The notes below the pieces were generated by a model, which worked only from the letters and a program-made list of their open reading frames with translations, was not told where the DNA came from and did no database searches. Of a stretch of DNA of 37,026 nt, positions 23,539 to 31,359 are shown in pieces (positions within the stretch are counted from its first letter, which is position 1; each line of letters begins with the position of its first letter). Position numbers and translations under genes: made by a program. This DNA is from Rhodobacteraceae bacterium CG17_big_fil_post_rev_8_21_14_2_50_65_11 (GTDB taxonomy: Bacteria > Pseudomonadota > Alphaproteobacteria > Rhodobacterales > Rhodobacteraceae): NCBI GenBank assembly GCA_002783145.1, contig PFEX01000034.1, forward strand, positions 1 to 37,026, in the 5' to 3' direction.

Positions 23539-25035
23539 ATGACCAAACCGCTTCCAAACGTGGCCCAGAACACATGGGCTTTCCTGCGCGACGCGATGAT
23601 CGCGCCGACTGGCTTTCGTGAATACGATGCGCGCTGGAAATACCCCGAAGAGATCAACCTTCCCGGCATCACGGCGCTTGGCCTCGGCCTCGGCACCCAG
23701 ATGCACGAGGCGGGGATCGAGCCGGTGATCGCCGTGGGCAACGATTACCGTGACTATTCTCTGTCGGTGAAGAACGCGCTGATCCTTGGGCTGATTCAGG
23801 CCGGCATTCATGTGAAGGATATCGGCCCGGCGCTGTCGCCGATGGCCTATTTCGCGCAGTTCTACCTCGACGCGCCCGCCGTGGCGATGGTCACCGCCAG
23901 CCACAACCCCAACGGCTGGACCGGGGTGAAGATGGGCTTCGAGCGCCCGCTGACCCATGGACCCGACGAAATGGCGCGCCTGCGCGATATCGTGCTGGGT
24001 GGCGAAGGCGTGGCGCGGCCCGGCGGCCACTACGAATTCGTGGACGGTGTGCGCGAGGCCTACCTCGATGACCTCGTCGGCGATTTCACGATGACCCGCA
24101 AGCTGCGCGTGGTCTGCGCCACCGGCAACGGCACCGCCTCGGCCTTCGCGCCGGAGTTGTTCCAACGGTTGGGGGTGGAGGTGGTCTCCTCGCACAACGA
24201 CCTCGACTACACCTTCCCGCACTACAACCCCAATCCCGAAGCGTTGGAGATGCTGCACGACATGGCCGCGACGGTGACGGCAAACGGCGCCGACCTCGCG
24301 CTTGGCTTCGACGGCGACGGCGACCGCTGCGGCCTGGTGGACAACGAGGGCGAAGAGATTTTCGCCGACAAGGTGGGCGTGATAATGGCGCGCGATCTGG
24401 TCCGGCTTTACCCCGGATCGACCTTCGTCGCGGATGTGAAATCGACCGGGCTTTATGCCTCCGACCCGGAGTTGAAGAAACACGGCGCCAAGGCCGATTA
24501 CTGGAAAACCGGGCACAGCCACATGAAACGTCGGGTGCACGAACTGGGTGCACTGGCGGGATTCGAAAAATCCGGGCATTACTTCCTCGCCGAACCGATC
24601 GGGCGCGGTTACGATTGCGGGATGCGGGTCGCTGTCGAGATCTGCAAGCTGCTGGACCGCAACCCGGACATGTCGATGGCCGACCTGCGGCGCGCGCTGC
24701 CGGTCACCTATTCCTCGCCCACCATGTCGCCCTATTGCGCCGATACCGAGAAATACGAGGTACTGGATCGGCTGGTTGAAAAGCTGGTCGCGCGCCACGA
24801 GGAGGGCGGCACGCTCGGCGGTCAGAAGATCGCGGATGTGGTCACGGTGAACGGCGCCCGGGTAATGCTGGAAAACGGCGGCTGGGGGCTGGTGCGCGCC
24901 TCGTCCAACACGCCCAACCTTGTGGTGGTCTGCGAAAGCCCCGAAAGCGACGCGGACCTGCGCGCAATCTTCCACGATCTCGACGCGGTCATCCGCACCG
25001 AACCGTCCGTGGGTGCCTACGACCAGACGATCTGA
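23539..25035 (+). CDS. Phosphomannomutase/phosphoglucomutase
   Basis: A 498-aa alpha-D-phosphohexomutase interconverting hexose 1- and 6-phosphates (mannose or glucose), feeding nucleotide-sugar synthesis for polysaccharide. The phosphoserine loop is TASHNPNGWTGVK (near residue 120), the metal loop is GFDGDGDRCG, and the sugar-specificity loop is GFEKSGHYFLAEP; the C-terminal phosphate-binding loop is LVRASSNTPN. The start is the ATG at 23539, preceded by GGAG; an in-frame ATG at 23482 lies within kdsA and would add 19 unlikely residues. The gap to kdsA is 19 bp, so it is cotranscribed. The GEKSGH-type loop (here FEKSGH) fits dual PMM/PGM enzymes, but the preferred sugar is not certain. Confidence 0.93.
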   Translation: MTKPLPNVAQNTWAFLRDAMIAPTGFREYDARWKYPEEINLPGITALGLGLGTQMHEAGIEPVIAVGNDYRDYSLSVKNALILGLIQAGIHVKDIGPALSPMAYFAQFYLDAPAVAMVTASHNPNGWTGVKMGFERPLTHGPDEMARLRDIVLGGEGVARPGGHYEFVDGVREAYLDDLVGDFTMTRKLRVVCATGNGTASAFAPELFQRLGVEVVSSHNDLDYTFPHYNPNPEALEMLHDMAATVTANGADLALGFDGDGDRCGLVDNEGEEIFADKVGVIMARDLVRLYPGSTFVADVKSTGLYASDPELKKHGAKADYWKTGHSHMKRRVHELGALAGFEKSGHYFLAEPIGRGYDCGMRVAVEICKLLDRNPDMSMADLRRALPVTYSSPTMSPYCADTEKYEVLDRLVEKLVARHEEGGTLGGQKIADVVTVNGARVMLENGGWGLVRASSNTPNLVVVCESPESDADLRAIFHDLDAVIRTEPSVGAYDQTI

Positions 25036-25040
25036 CCGGG

Positions 25041-25062
25041 CGTCGGCCGACGTCGAGACGTC
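25041..25062 (+). promoter_or_regulatory. Palindromes upstream of the sulfatase gene
   Basis: A perfect 12-base palindrome CGTCGGCCGACG (25041-25052) overlaps the first of two GACGTC palindromes (25049-25054, 25057-25062). They lie 65-87 bp before the GTG start at 25128. They could be an operator or a processing hairpin in the operon; only symmetry supports this. Confidence 0.35.
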
Positions 25063-25127
25063 CGCCAGGGTCACAGCAGGGGCTGGCGCGCGTCGCTGCC
25101 CCTGTTCCTGCGAAGAGGAGGTCGTCG

Positions 25128-26786
25128 GTGAACATTCTTTTCATCATGTATGATCAGTTGCGGTTCGATTACCTGGGCTGCGCCGGCCATCCGCATCTGG
25201 AGACACCGAATTTCGACCGCGTTGCGGCGAAGGGCGTGCGGTTCACCAATGCCTATGCGCAATCGCCGATCTGCGGCGCGTCGCGGATGTGTTTCTATAC
25301 CGGGCGCTATGTCTCGTCGCACGGGGCTGCCTGGAACGGGTTTCCGCTGCGGGTGGGCGAACAGACGATGGGCGACCACCTGCGCCGGCTTGGCATGGGG
25401 TGCTGGCTGATCGGCAAGACCCACATGAAGGCCGACGCGGAGGGCATGGAACGGCTCGGCCTCACGCCCGACAGCGTGATCGGCGCGCGGCAGGCCGAAT
25501 GCGGCTTTGACGTGTGGCAGCGCGACGATGGGCTTTGGGGCGAGGGGCCGGACGGGTTCTATGACGAAAAGCGCAGCCCCTATAACGAATACCTCAAATC
25601 CAAAGGCTACCCCGGCCACAACCCGTGGTCGGATTTCGCCAATGCCGGCGTCGATGAGGCGGGCGACATCGCCTCGGGCTGGATGTTCATGAATGCCGAC
25701 AAGCCAGCCAATATCGCCGAGGAAGACAGCGAAACGCCGTGGCTGACCGGCGAGGCCATGCGTTTCATTGATCAGGCCGAAGGGCCGTGGTGCGCCCATC
25801 TTTCCTACATCAAGCCGCACTGGCCCTATATCGTGCCCGCCCCTTACCACGACATGTATGGTCCGAACCATGTGTGCCCCGCGTCCCGTCACGACGCGGA
25901 GCGCGCGGATCCGCACCCGGTCTACGGGGCCTACATGAACGGCAAGGTCGCGCGGGCCTTTCAGCGTGACGATGTGCGCGACAAGGTGATCCCGGCCTAT
26001 ATGGGCTTGATCAAGCAGGCCGACGATCAACTCGGGCGGCTTCTGGATCATCTGGAGGCGACCGGGCGGATGGACGACACGATGATCGTGCTGACCTCGG
26101 ATCACGGCGATTACCTTGGCGATCACTGGCTGGGCGAGAAGGATCTGTTCCACGAGCCATCGGTCAAGATCCCGATGATCGTTTATGACCCGCGCGCCGA
26201 GGCCGACGCGACCCGTGGCACCACCTGCGATGCGCTGGTCGAGTCGCTCGACCTTGCCGCCACCTTCATCGAGGCGGCGGGCGGCGCGGTGCCACGCCAT
26301 ATCGTCGAGGGCCGTTCGCTCATGCCATGGCTGCGCGGGGAAACGCCCGGTTGGCGGCGCTTCGTGATCAGCGAATACGACTATTCGGCGACGCCGCATT
26401 GCGCGGCACTGGGGCTGGCGCCGAAGGACGCGCGGCTGTTCATGGTGTTCGACGGGCGCTGGAAACTGATGCACGCGGAGGGCGAATTCCGCCCGATGCT
26501 GTTCGATCTGCAAACGGTCCCCGAGGAATTCCACGATCTGGCCAAGGCAGGGGACCACCCCGAGCTTGACCGGCTTTACGGATACCTCGCCGAGTGGGGC
26601 CGGCGTCAGGCGCAGCGCGTGACACGCTCCGACGAGCAGATTATCGCCGGGCGCGGGGCCTCGATGCGCAAGGGGATCCTGCCCTTCCTTGTGGACGGCT
26701 CCGAGGTCGCCCCGGACCTGACCGCGCCGGTGCGAGGCCCGGCGCGTGCGCGACCTGACCGACCAAAGGACGCCCCCGATGCGTGA
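25128..26786 (+). CDS. Sulfatase-family hydrolase (arylsulfatase / phosphonate monoester hydrolase-like)
   Basis: A 552-aa enzyme of the alkaline phosphatase superfamily, without a signal peptide, so probably cytoplasmic. Metal-site residues are visible in FIMYDQLRFDYLG (D9) and in LTSDHGDYLGDHWLGEKDLF. The residue converted to formylglycine would be C49 in SPICGASRMCFYTGRY; the motif is CxAxR, not the more common CxPxR, a variant known to be accepted in the family. The GKTHMKADAEG segment is typical of phosphonate monoester hydrolase and choline-sulfatase-like members. The start is GTG at 25128, preceded by AAGAGGAGG. It lies 92 bp after the phosphohexomutase gene. It may desulfate or dephosphorylate a sugar ester, but the substrate is not predictable. 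The last 35 residues are disordered and charged. Confidence 0.9.
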   Translation: MNILFIMYDQLRFDYLGCAGHPHLETPNFDRVAAKGVRFTNAYAQSPICGASRMCFYTGRYVSSHGAAWNGFPLRVGEQTMGDHLRRLGMGCWLIGKTHMKADAEGMERLGLTPDSVIGARQAECGFDVWQRDDGLWGEGPDGFYDEKRSPYNEYLKSKGYPGHNPWSDFANAGVDEAGDIASGWMFMNADKPANIAEEDSETPWLTGEAMRFIDQAEGPWCAHLSYIKPHWPYIVPAPYHDMYGPNHVCPASRHDAERADPHPVYGAYMNGKVARAFQRDDVRDKVIPAYMGLIKQADDQLGRLLDHLEATGRMDDTMIVLTSDHGDYLGDHWLGEKDLFHEPSVKIPMIVYDPRAEADATRGTTCDALVESLDLAATFIEAAGGAVPRHIVEGRSLMPWLRGETPGWRRFVISEYDYSATPHCAALGLAPKDARLFMVFDGRWKLMHAEGEFRPMLFDLQTVPEEFHDLAKAGDHPELDRLYGYLAEWGRRQAQRVTRSDEQIIAGRGASMRKGILPFLVDGSEVAPDLTAPVRGPARARPDRPKDAPDA

Positions 26787-26897
26787 CGCGGCGGGCGATG
26801 CCGCGCCAAACGCCATTACGGATGATCGCGCCTGAAACCGGGTGGCGCATGTTACGGCCCGATGTTTCGGCGGAATAAACCGAACAGGGTGCACCCG

Positions 26898-27161
26898 ATG
26901 TTCCCAACACGCCGCTTTTTCATCCTCGGAACCGCTGCGCTGACAGGCTGTTCTCGCCTGCCAGGCTTGCCTGCCAGACCGCTTGAGTCGATCATTCTGG
27001 ACAGGGCATTCGCGGGCCGCGCGGTCGGTGCGGGTGTGTTCCAAGATGTCATCTACTTTGGACGCGACGGGCGCGTGATCAATGATGCCATCGTGATCCG
27101 TTGGGGCTTCCCTATGGGCCGCGTGCGCTTTGAGATGCGGCTTGAGATGCGGCCGGTGTGA
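26898..27161 (+). CDS. Short putative lipoprotein, possibly a truncated DUF3833-like gene
   Basis: An 87-aa open frame with a bacterial lipoprotein signal: basic MFPTRR, a hydrophobic stretch FFILGTAA, and the lipobox LTGC with Cys18. After it, the pattern LDRAFAGRAVGAGVFQD loosely resembles the start of DUF3833 lipoproteins, which are normally about twice as long. The expected later part is not found in any frame before the tRNA-Leu gene, so this is either a remnant or a small unrelated lipoprotein. A tandem duplication of 12 bases (27130-27153) lies in its last codons. The start was set at 26898, where a weak AGGG site and the signal begin; 26862 is an alternative. Confidence in a functional gene is low to moderate. 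Confidence 0.4.
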   Translation: MFPTRRFFILGTAALTGCSRLPGLPARPLESIILDRAFAGRAVGAGVFQDVIYFGRDGRVINDAIVIRWGFPMGRVRFEMRLEMRPV

Positions 27162-27184
27162 CCGCACAGCCACGACAGCCACGA
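27130..27184 (+). repeat. Two adjacent short tandem duplications
   Basis: TTGAGATGCGGC is repeated exactly in tandem (27130-27141, 27142-27153). CAGCCACGA is repeated in tandem 13 bases later (27167-27175, 27176-27184). Two perfect short duplications so close together suggest replication slippage in sequence under little constraint. Confidence 0.8.
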
Positions 27185-27253
27185 CCGGACGGCCAGAACC
27201 GCGGAAAACGTCCGGACCCTGGCACATTTGTAAGCAGAAGCATACGGGAGAAA

Positions 27254-27340
27254 TGGTGCCCAGGAGAGGACTCGAACCTCCACGTCCATACAGACACTAG
27301 CACCTGAAGCTAGCGCGTCTACCAATTCCGCCACCTGGGC
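27254..27340 (-). tRNA. tRNA-Leu (anticodon CAG)
   Basis: An 87-nt class II tRNA on the minus strand: acceptor GCCCAGG pairing perfectly with CCTGGGC, anticodon arm CTAGC-TTCAGGT-GCTAG giving CAG, a long variable arm (TGTCTGTATGGACG), T-arm GGAGG-TTCGAGT-CCTCT type, and encoded CCA at 27254-27256. Confidence 0.96.
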
Positions 27341-27357
27341 AGGTGTCGCGAGATGGG

Positions 27358-27386
27358 CGGATACCCTCGCTTCGGGGTGGTGTCAA
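27358..27386 (-). promoter_or_regulatory. Promoter of tRNA-Leu
   Basis: On the minus strand a consensus TTGACA (27381-27386) is followed after 17 bases by TATCCG (27358-27363). The start site would be about ten bases before the tRNA. Confidence 0.75.
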
Positions 27387-27390
27387 CGGG

Positions 27391-27424
27391 CCTGTTGCAA
27401 AAATTCCGCATTCTTTGCAACAGG
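27391..27424. promoter_or_regulatory. 11-bp inverted repeat just upstream of the tRNA-Leu promoter
   Basis: CCTGTTGCAAA (27391-27401) and TTTGCAACAGG (27414-27424) are perfect inverted copies around a 12-base centre. The element ends five bases from the -35 box of tRNA-Leu and is 108 bp upstream of the NDUFA9-family start. Since transcription diverges here, a terminator is unlikely and a protein-binding site is the better guess. Confidence 0.55.
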
Positions 27425-27531
27425 GTCAGCAACGCCGGCACGGGCGCGACCGGAACCGGGGCGTTTTGCGCCTTGTCCTGAAAGGGCATGACGCGTATCA
27501 CGACCCCTGACCAAGACCGGAGGGACCAGCT

Positions 27532-28518
27532 ATGTCGAAACTCGTGACCATCTTTGGCGGGTCTGGATTCGTCGGACGCTATATAGCGCAGCGCATGGCG
27601 AAAGAGGGTTGGCGCGTGCGGGTGGCCGTGCGCCGTCCGAACGAGGCGCTCTTCGTGCGTCCCTACGGTGCCGTGGGTCAAGTGGAGCCGGTGCTGGCCA
27701 ATATCCGCGATGACGCGTCTGTTGCCGCCGCGCTGCACGGTGCACAGGCCGTCGTGAACTGCGTCGGGGTGTTGACCGAACGCGGCAAGAACGGGTTTGA
27801 CGCGGTGCAGGCGGAGGGCGCGGAACGGATTGCGCGACTGGCCGCAGCCGAGGGTGTGGCGCGCATGGTGCAGATCTCGGCGATCGGGGCCGATGCCAAG
27901 TCCGACAGCGCCTATGCCCGGACCAAGGCCGCAGGCGAAGCGGCGGTGCTGGAACATTTCCCCGATGCCGTGATCCTGCGCCCCTCCATCGTCTTCGGCA
28001 CCGAGGACCAGTTCTTCAACCGGTTCGCGCAGATGACGAAATTCGGCCCGGTGCTGCCTCTTGTCGGTGGCCATTCGCGGTTTCAGCCAGTTTATGTCGA
28101 AGACGTGGCACAGGCCGCCGTCAAGGGTGTTCTGGGGCAGGCAGGCCCCGGCATCTACGAGCTTGGCGGTCCGGATGTGGAAACCCTGCACGACCTGATG
28201 GTCAAGATGCTGGGCGTCATTCGCCGGCGTCGCCTGATCATCAACCTGCCGTTCTGGGTTGGTTGGTTGATGGCGGTCGGCTTCGGCGCGCTTCAGGCCG
28301 TGACGCTGGGGCTGGTCCATAACGGCATTCTCACCCGCGACCAGTTGCGCCAGCTTCGCAAGGACAACGTGGTCAACGAGGGGGCGAAGGGCTTTGCCGA
28401 TCTTGGGATTGAGCCGATGGATATGGATGCCATTCTGGCCGAATACCTGTGGACGTTCCGGCCCGGCGGTCAGTATTCCGATATGCAAGCCAGCGCGCGG
28501 AACCTTCGCAACACCTGA
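27532..28518 (+). CDS. Complex I NDUFA9-family NAD(P)-binding protein
   Basis: A 328-aa member of the extended/atypical short-chain dehydrogenase superfamily, similar to the NDUFA9 subunit of respiratory complex I. The nucleotide-binding motif is FGGSGFVGRYIAQ at residues 8-20. The usual active-site Tyr-Lys pair appears as SAYARTKAAGE. ILRPSIVFGTEDQFFNRFAQ and FQPVYVEDVAQAA are characteristic of the NDUFA9 group. A hydrophobic segment near residue 240 (LPFWVGWLMAVGFGALQAV) may contact the membrane. The ATG follows GGAGGGA. In related genomes this gene is followed by uppP and the gltD-gltB genes, as here, though uppP lies on the opposite strand. A role as a complex I-associated or quinone-biosynthesis factor is inferred from the family only. 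Confidence 0.9.
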   Translation: MSKLVTIFGGSGFVGRYIAQRMAKEGWRVRVAVRRPNEALFVRPYGAVGQVEPVLANIRDDASVAAALHGAQAVVNCVGVLTERGKNGFDAVQAEGAERIARLAAAEGVARMVQISAIGADAKSDSAYARTKAAGEAAVLEHFPDAVILRPSIVFGTEDQFFNRFAQMTKFGPVLPLVGGHSRFQPVYVEDVAQAAVKGVLGQAGPGIYELGGPDVETLHDLMVKMLGVIRRRRLIINLPFWVGWLMAVGFGALQAVTLGLVHNGILTRDQLRQLRKDNVVNEGAKGFADLGIEPMDMDAILAEYLWTFRPGGQYSDMQASARNLRNT

Positions 28519-28798
28519 AAGAATTCAGCGCAATATGGACGACCGGGTTTTCGCTTTTGGGGACATGAGACAAACAGCCGGTAAAGCGCGACCTCTCGAC
28601 ACGGCGATGTGGCTGAAGGTCAGGCAAGGCACGACATTTGCCCGGACATGGCCAACATGATGCACACAGACCCAACGTTCGATCGCAGCACCAAGGTTCG
28701 ACGCTGCGTTGCGCGCCCGAATGTCGCCAACATCCCGAATCGCCACCTGTCGTGACTGCGTCGTAGGGGGGGCAGGAACCTTGTGTCGGGTGGTCACA

Positions 28799-29602
28799 CT
28801 AGGAATAGGCAACCACCAACAGGATGACCCCAAGGATCACGCGGTAGATCACGTAGGGCGTGTAACTGACGCTGCGCAGCAAGCGCATCATGATCGCCAA
28901 TGCCGCAAGGGCCGCGAAAAAGGCCATGACCGCCGCAATGGCTCCGTCTTGGGCGGCGGCGGCATCGGCGGTTGTGATGACCTCGGCCCCCAACAAAAGC
29001 CCGGATGCCATGATCGTCGGGATCGACATCAGCATCGACAGCCGCGCCGCCTCGGACCGGTCATAGCCCAACAGCCGCGCCCCGGTGATGGTGATGCCTG
29101 AGCGCGAGGTGCCGGGGATCAGCGCGACGGCCTGCCAAAGGCCCATGATCAGCGCGTGCCGCACCGACCAGTCTGCGGCGGCCAACCGTGACGCCCCTTT
29201 GTGGTCGGCCCAGTAGAGCACCAGTCCGAATCCGAGCATCGTCCAGCCGATCACCGCGACGGAGCGCATCGCGGTGTCGAGCCCTGACAGGTTAAGCGCC
29301 AATCCCAGCAGGACTACCGGGATCGTGGCGATGGTCAGTCCAAGGGCGAGCCGCGCAGCCCCGGTATCGCGGCGTCCAGCGGCCAGATGGCCAAAACCGA
29401 TCAGCGCCGTGCCGACATCGCGCCAGAAATAGAGAACGACCGCGCCAAGCGTGCCGACATGAACGGCCACGTCAATGATCTGCCCCTGATCTTCCATACC
29501 CGTCAGGCCGGGCAGCAGAATCAGGTGCCCGGAGGAGGAAATCGGCAGGAATTCCGTTACGCCCTGGATGACGGCAACGAGGAAGAGGTGAAGAAGCGTC
29601 AC
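28799..29602 (-). CDS. uppP: Undecaprenyl-diphosphatase
   Basis: Inner-membrane phosphatase (267 aa, about eight helices) that recycles undecaprenyl diphosphate to the monophosphate carrier used for peptidoglycan and surface polysaccharides; loss or gain affects bacitracin tolerance. Both active-site motifs are present: QGVTEFLPISSSGHLIL (residues 13-29) and the PGTSRSGITITGARLLGYDR loop. The start is GTG at 29600-29602, preceded by AAGGA. The gene faces the NDUFA9-family gene with 280 bp between stops, in which no gene is evident. It is divergent from gltD across an A/T-rich gap of 231 bp. Export of capsule polymers by the genes at 20367-25035 would not itself require this carrier if the polymer is built on a Kdo lipid. 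Confidence 0.95.
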   Translation of the reverse strand: MTLLHLFLVAVIQGVTEFLPISSSGHLILLPGLTGMEDQGQIIDVAVHVGTLGAVVLYFWRDVGTALIGFGHLAAGRRDTGAARLALGLTIATIPVVLLGLALNLSGLDTAMRSVAVIGWTMLGFGLVLYWADHKGASRLAAADWSVRHALIMGLWQAVALIPGTSRSGITITGARLLGYDRSEAARLSMLMSIPTIMASGLLLGAEVITTADAAAAQDGAIAAVMAFFAALAALAIMMRLLRSVSYTPYVIYRVILGVILLVVAYS

Positions 29603-29639
29603 GGGAGAGTCCTTGTTTGAGAGAAGTAAGAGGCGCGGA

Positions 29640-29675
29640 ACCTATTGTATTTGAGCTTTAAAACGTGTAATAGGT
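29640..29675. promoter_or_regulatory. Inverted repeat in the uppP-gltD gap
   Basis: ACCTATT (29640-29646) and AATAGGT (29669-29675) are perfect inverted copies 22 bases apart, inside an A/T-rich stretch 38-73 bp upstream of the uppP start. The spacing fits an operator covering the uppP promoter. Confidence 0.4.
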
Positions 29676-29713
29676 AAATGGTTATGACATAATTGAACGG
29701 CAGTTGATGCGAA

Positions 29714-29756
29714 AGTGCTGAACTCGCACTCCATTTTCCCAATATAAGTCAGCACT
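29714..29756 (+). promoter_or_regulatory. Overlapping alternative hairpins upstream of gltD
   Basis: AGTGC (29714-29718) can pair with GCACT (29726-29730), or the longer AGTGCTGA (29714-29721) with TCAGCACT (29749-29756). The two pairings exclude each other. They lie 78-120 bp before the gltD start. It may be an operator or a leader switch; no transcription start is established. Confidence 0.35.
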
Positions 29757-29833
29757 ACTGTCTTTTCATGGTTCCCGAAGCGGTTTATACCGACGCTCCT
29801 AGCTGATCCTATGGGGAACCGGGGAAGGACGCC

Positions 29834-31267
29834 ATGGCTGTCGAGAAGATGCTCAAATTCGTAACCGTGGGCAAGGACATGCCCGAAAAGCGCGCGGCCG
29901 AGACGCGGACGGACGACTTCAACGAGATATATGCCGAATACGCCGATGCCAAGGCCGCCGAGCAGGCCGGGCGCTGTTCGCAGTGCGGCGTGCCCTATTG
30001 CCAGACGCATTGCCCGCTGCACAACAATATTCCAGACTGGCTGCGCCTGACCGCGCAAGGCCGGCTGGAAGAGGCTTATCAGCTCAGCCAGGCGACCAAC
30101 ACCTTTCCGGAGATCTGTGGCCGCATCTGCCCACAGGATCGCCTCTGCGAAGGCAACTGCGTGATCGAGCAATCGGGCCACGGCACCGTGACCATCGGGC
30201 AGGTGGAAAAATACATCACCGATACCGCGTGGGAAAAAGGCTGGGTCAAACCGATCATGCCGGCGCAGGAGCGCCCGGAAAGCGTCGGCATCATCGGTGC
30301 GGGGCCCGGCGGGCTGGCTGCCGCAGACATGCTGCGCCGCGCCGGGGTGCAGGTGACGATCTATGACCGCTACGACCGCGCGGGCGGGTTGCTGACCTAC
30401 GGCATCCCCGGATTCAAGCTGGAAAAGGACATTGTCCTGCGCCGCAATGAACAGCTTGAGGCCGGCGGTGTGACCTTCGTTCTCAATTGCAACGTGGGCG
30501 AGGACATCAGTTTTGCCGAGATCCGCGAAACACATGATTTCCTGGTTCTGGCCACGGGTGTCTACAAGACCCGCGACCTGCAAGGTCCCGGATCAGGCGC
30601 CGCCGGGATCGTGCGCGCCATCGACTTCCTGACCGCCTCGAACCGGGTCGGTTTTGGCGACAGCGTGCCGGAATACGAGTCCGGCGAGTTGAACGCCGAG
30701 GGCAAGAAGGTCGTCGTGATCGGCGGCGGCGATACCGCCATGGATTGCGTGCGCACCGCCGTTCGGCAGGGCGCGACCAGCGTCAAATGCCTCTATCGCC
30801 GCGACCGCGCCAACATGCCGGGCAGCCAGCGCGAGGTGCAGAATGCCGAGGAGGAAGGTGTCGAGTTCGTCTGGCTTTCCGCGCCCAAGGGCTTTTCCGG
30901 CGATCCGGTCACGGGCGTGATGGTGCAGAAGATGCGGCTGGGCCAGCCCGACGCGACGGGACGTCAAAGCCCCGAGGTGATCGAGGGTGCGGATTATGTC
31001 GAGCAGGCCGACCTGGTGATCAAGGCGCTCGGCTTCGAGCCGGAGGCGCTGCCGACTCTGTGGAACACCCCGGAACTGGAGGTTACCCGCTGGGGCACCG
31101 TGAAGGCCGATTTCCGCAACCATCAGACGAATTTGCCCGGTGTTTACGCTGTGGGTGACATTCAACGCGGCGCGAGCCTTGTGGTCTGGGCGATCCGCGA
31201 CGGGCGCGAGGCAGCGGAGGATATCTTGTCGAAACTGGCGCTGAGCGCGGACGTGGCGGCGGAATAG
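29834..31267 (+). CDS. gltD: Glutamate synthase (NADPH) small subunit
   Basis: The beta subunit (477 aa) that takes electrons from NADPH through FAD and passes them by [4Fe-4S] clusters to the large subunit. The N-terminal cluster domain carries C48, C51, C56 and C60 (RCSQCGVPYCQTHCP) and a second set in CGRICPQDRLCEGNC. The FAD loop is IIGAGPGGLAAADM and the NADPH loop VVVIGGGDTAMDC. The C-terminal YAVGDIQRGASLVVWAI is the usual FAD-contact motif. The ATG follows GGGGAAGGA. It is first in an operon with an exported protein gene and gltB, an order with the small subunit upstream. Ammonium assimilation is thus encoded at 29834-36688. Confidence 0.96.
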   Translation: MAVEKMLKFVTVGKDMPEKRAAETRTDDFNEIYAEYADAKAAEQAGRCSQCGVPYCQTHCPLHNNIPDWLRLTAQGRLEEAYQLSQATNTFPEICGRICPQDRLCEGNCVIEQSGHGTVTIGQVEKYITDTAWEKGWVKPIMPAQERPESVGIIGAGPGGLAAADMLRRAGVQVTIYDRYDRAGGLLTYGIPGFKLEKDIVLRRNEQLEAGGVTFVLNCNVGEDISFAEIRETHDFLVLATGVYKTRDLQGPGSGAAGIVRAIDFLTASNRVGFGDSVPEYESGELNAEGKKVVVIGGGDTAMDCVRTAVRQGATSVKCLYRRDRANMPGSQREVQNAEEEGVEFVWLSAPKGFSGDPVTGVMVQKMRLGQPDATGRQSPEVIEGADYVEQADLVIKALGFEPEALPTLWNTPELEVTRWGTVKADFRNHQTNLPGVYAVGDIQRGASLVVWAIRDGREAAEDILSKLALSADVAAE

Positions 31268-31359
31268 GGTCCGGAAACGGGCGCCCCCATGCAGACAGAA
31301 TGCGGCATGCCACATTGTACCTGCCTGCACCGGCCACACTTAAGGGAAGGATTGCTGAC

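Noticed and set aside
23464-25074. A 536-codon frame antisense to the phosphohexomutase gene
   Set aside because: His/Arg/Val-rich shadow frame; the sense strand has all catalytic loops.
25071-27227. A 718-codon frame antisense to the sulfatase gene
   Set aside because: It runs through sulfatase coding sequence and the lipoprotein frame without any motif; this is a mirror of codon bias.
28519-28798. Small gene at about 28535-28660 between the NDUFA9-family gene and uppP
   Set aside because: A frame of about 40 codons from an ATG without a ribosome site or motif; not distinguishable from chance.
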